A stretch of 6,839 nucleotides of DNA, from contig CAIWVT010000359.1 in the NCBI GenBank assembly GCA_903916135.1, forward strand, positions 1 to 6,839, in the 5' to 3' direction. Positions within the stretch are counted from its first letter, which is position 1; every line of letters begins with the position of its first letter. This document shows, in pieces, positions 5,170-6,839 of the stretch. A program made the position numbers and the translations under genes. The notes below the pieces were generated by a model, which was not told the origin of the DNA, did no database searches, and saw only the letters and a program-made list of their open reading frames with translations. The DNA is from an uncultured bacterium. Lineage in GTDB: Bacteria; Bacteroidota; Bacteroidia; Bacteroidales; CAIWKO01.

Positions 5170-6537
5170 ATGAAACGGCTAATTGAAACAATAAGAAATA
5201 TATATAGAATTGAGGATCTTCGTAAAAGAATTATCTTTACTTTAGGAATAATATTGATTTACCGACTCGGTTCATATATTGTATTACCTGGTATTGATCC
5301 TCACATGCTTGGAGCTTTGCACAAACAATCCAGCGATGGATTGCTTGGATTACTTAATATGTTCTCAGGGGGTGCATTTTCAAATGCATCCATTTTTGCA
5401 TTGGGTATTATGCCTTATATTTCTGCTTCCATTGTTATTCAATTATTGGGAATGGCGATACCTTATTTTCAAAAACTCCAAAAAGAAGGTGAATCTGGAA
5501 GGAAGAAAATAAATCAGATTACTCGCTTTTTAACTGTAATTATAACAGCGGCTCAAGCTCCAGCTTATATTGGAAATATAACAAGCCAATTACCAAGTGA
5601 AGCTATATATCCATTTTTACCAGAAGGTGCTCCTTCAATGTTTTTCTGGTTGTCTTCCGTTGTAATTCTTGTCTCTGGAACTATGTTTGTGATGTGGCTC
5701 GGAGAAAAAATTACAGATAAAGGTATTGGTAATGGGATTTCACTGATTATTATGATAGGTATTATTGCACGTTTACCTTATGCTCTTGTTGGTGAATTTG
5801 TTTCACGTATGGAACAGCAAGGAGGAGGTTTGATAGTTTTTGTTTTGGAATTAGTAATTTTGGTTGTTGTTATATTAATATGTATTTTGTTGGTTCAGGG
5901 AACAAGAAAAATTCCTGTACAGTATGCAAAACGCATTGTTGGAAACAAACAGTATGGTGGAGTACGTCAGTATATACCCTTAAAAGTTAATGCTGCAGGT
6001 GTAATGCCAATAATTTTTGCGCAAGCAATTATGTTTATTCCTATTACATTGGTTGGTTTTACTAATATTGAAGCATTATCTGGTATTGCCAGAACATTTT
6101 CTGACTTTAATGGATTCTGGTATAATTTTACTTTTGCATTATTTATAATTGCATTTACTTATTTCTATACAGCTATCACAATTAATCCAAACCAAATGGC
6201 GGATGATATGAAGAAAAACGGTGGTTTTATCCCTGGAATTAAACCGGGTAAAAAAACTGGAGAATTTATAGATAATGTAATGTCGAGAATTACGTTGCCA
6301 GGGTCAATGTTTTTAGCATTTGTTGCAATTATGCCAGCACTTGTTCGATTGATGGGTGTCAACTCGCAATTTGCTCAATTTTTTGGAGGAACATCTCTTT
6401 TAATTATGGTTGGAGTTGTTTTGGATACATTGCAGCAAATTGAAAGTTATTTGTTGATGCGACATTATGATGGTTTAACAAAATCTGGAAGAATAAAAGG
6501 TCGTAACTCTGGTGGTTATGGTCAAGCATCATTATAA
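5170..6537 (+). CDS. secY: Protein translocase subunit SecY
   Basis: Encodes 455 residues (E. coli 443). SecY is the inner-membrane channel of the SecYEG translocon and works with SecA or the ribosome. About ten hydrophobic segments are visible: roughly residues 20-40, 73-98, 117-134, 155-176, 187-208, 219-243, 273-297, 316-338, 376-394 and 405-425. The plug region and second helix carry NMFSGGAFSNASIFALGIMP (63-82) and SASIVIQLLG (85-94). The cytosolic C4 loop has GTRKIPVQYAKR (244-255), and the C5 loop has NPNQMADDMKKNGGFIPGIK (339-358), where Lys358 sits at the place of E. coli Arg357. The C-terminal LLMRHYDGLTKSGRIKGR (428-445) is the Bacteroidota form. The start at 5170 is chosen because the overlapping ATG at 5166 is out of frame and stops after six residues. 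Confidence 0.98.
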   Translation: MKRLIETIRNIYRIEDLRKRIIFTLGIILIYRLGSYIVLPGIDPHMLGALHKQSSDGLLGLLNMFSGGAFSNASIFALGIMPYISASIVIQLLGMAIPYFQKLQKEGESGRKKINQITRFLTVIITAAQAPAYIGNITSQLPSEAIYPFLPEGAPSMFFWLSSVVILVSGTMFVMWLGEKITDKGIGNGISLIIMIGIIARLPYALVGEFVSRMEQQGGGLIVFVLELVILVVVILICILLVQGTRKIPVQYAKRIVGNKQYGGVRQYIPLKVNAAGVMPIIFAQAIMFIPITLVGFTNIEALSGIARTFSDFNGFWYNFTFALFIIAFTYFYTAITINPNQMADDMKKNGGFIPGIKPGKKTGEFIDNVMSRITLPGSMFLAFVAIMPALVRLMGVNSQFAQFFGGTSLLIMVGVVLDTLQQIESYLLMRHYDGLTKSGRIKGRNSGGYGQASL

Positions 6538-6555
6538 CAATTTTATTATTGGAAT

Positions 6556-6839
6556 GTGATACATCTTAAATCAGAAGAGGAAATAGAATTATTAAAAATC
6601 AGTTCTTTGCTTGTTGGAAAAACTTTAGCTGAAGTAGCTAATTATCTTAAATCTGGTGTTAAAACCAAATATCTTGATAGTATTGCTGAGGATTATATTA
6701 GAGCAAATGATGCAATCCCAGGTTTTAAATATTACAGAGGATATTCTGCAACACTTTGTATTTCAGTGAATGATCAAGTTGTACACGGAATTCCTGGGAA
6801 TAGAGAAGTTTATGACGGAGACATCGTTTCGATTGATTG
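6556..6839 (+). CDS. map: Methionine aminopeptidase type I, N-terminal part (partial, runs off the 3' edge)
   Basis: 94 codons and two further bases are present. Map removes the initiator Met from new proteins at the ribosome exit and is a two-metal peptidase. The fragment starts (Met/Val)-Ile-His-Leu-Lys-Ser-Glu-Glu-Glu-Ile-Glu-Leu-Leu, the usual Map N-terminus, then LVGKTLAEVA (19-28), an N-terminal segment to about residue 50, and CISVNDQVVHGIPGN (68-82). His77 there is the conserved catalytic-pocket histidine (E. coli His79). GDIVSID (88-94) leads to the first metal-ligand Asp, which lies beyond the edge. The start is GTG at 6556: no in-frame ATG exists between the secY stop and the window end, and family alignment fits GTG. 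The gene is 18 bases after secY with no adk between, as in Bacteroidota. Confidence 0.95.
   Translation, partial: MIHLKSEEEIELLKISSLLVGKTLAEVANYLKSGVKTKYLDSIAEDYIRANDAIPGFKYYRGYSATLCISVNDQVVHGIPGNREVYDGDIVSID

Noticed and set aside
5279..5512. A 77-codon plus-strand frame inside secY
   Set aside because: Out-of-frame reading of SecY membrane-segment codons; SecY is intact across it.
5829..5862. A Bacteroidota-type promoter look-alike (TTTG, 22 bases, TAATTTTG) inside secY
   Set aside because: TTTG and TA-NN-TTTG occur by chance many times in such T-rich DNA (for example also near 1326 and 2215), it is inside membrane-segment codons and about 700 bases from map.
1..6839. A novel accessory or defence system, mobile element or CRISPR array hidden in the window
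   Set aside because: Coding density is nearly complete, every gene is a recognised conserved ribosomal, sec or map gene in standard order, the longest spacer is 38 bases, and no repeats or foreign composition are visible.

Overview
The window is an internal slice of the large ribosomal-protein operon (S10-spc block) of a bacterium, almost certainly a member of the Bacteroidota. The reasons are AT-rich DNA (roughly one third G+C by eye); A-rich spacers with almost no Shine-Dalgarno sequences; an L29 with the Asn-His/Ser-Pro-Leu-Glu-Asn-Pro core and a SecY with a C-terminal Arg-His-Tyr-Asp-Gly-Leu segment, both of which I know from that phylum; and map following secY directly with no adk between them. 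The protein sequences look closest to Bacteroidales-type sequences as I remember them, but I cannot name a genus.

Every gene is on the plus strand. In order: the 3' end of rpsC (S3), rplP (L16), rpmC (L29), rpsQ (S17), rplN (L14), rplX (L24), rplE (L5), rpsN (S14), rpsH (S8), rplF (L6), rplR (L18), rpsE (S5), rpmD (L30), rplO (L15), secY, and the 5' end of map (methionine aminopeptidase). That is 13 complete ribosomal-protein genes, one complete translocon gene and two genes cut by the window edges. Spacers run from a 1-base overlap (rplX/rplE) to 38 bases (rpsC/rplP) and add up to about 225 bases. I see no convincing promoter or terminator, so the whole window is best read as one transcript that starts upstream and continues downstream, typically into infA, rpmJ and rpsM in this phylum.

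The genes make one functional set. Primary and later binding proteins of the large subunit (L5, L6, L14, L15, L16, L18, L24, L29, L30) and of the small subunit (S3, S5, S8, S14, S17) are made together. SecY is the membrane channel for exported nascent chains, and Map removes the initiator methionine as chains leave the ribosome. All complete proteins have near-family lengths and intact signature motifs. No frameshift, pseudogene, insertion sequence, tRNA, CRISPR array or foreign-looking island was seen.

I looked for an undescribed system and did not find one. What remains are small translation-initiation details: an SD-like motif at rplE in an otherwise SD-poor operon, a GTG start of map overlapped by an ATG-TGA minimal ORF, and out-of-frame ATGs at the starts of rpsH and secY. 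Most of these are compatible with chance.
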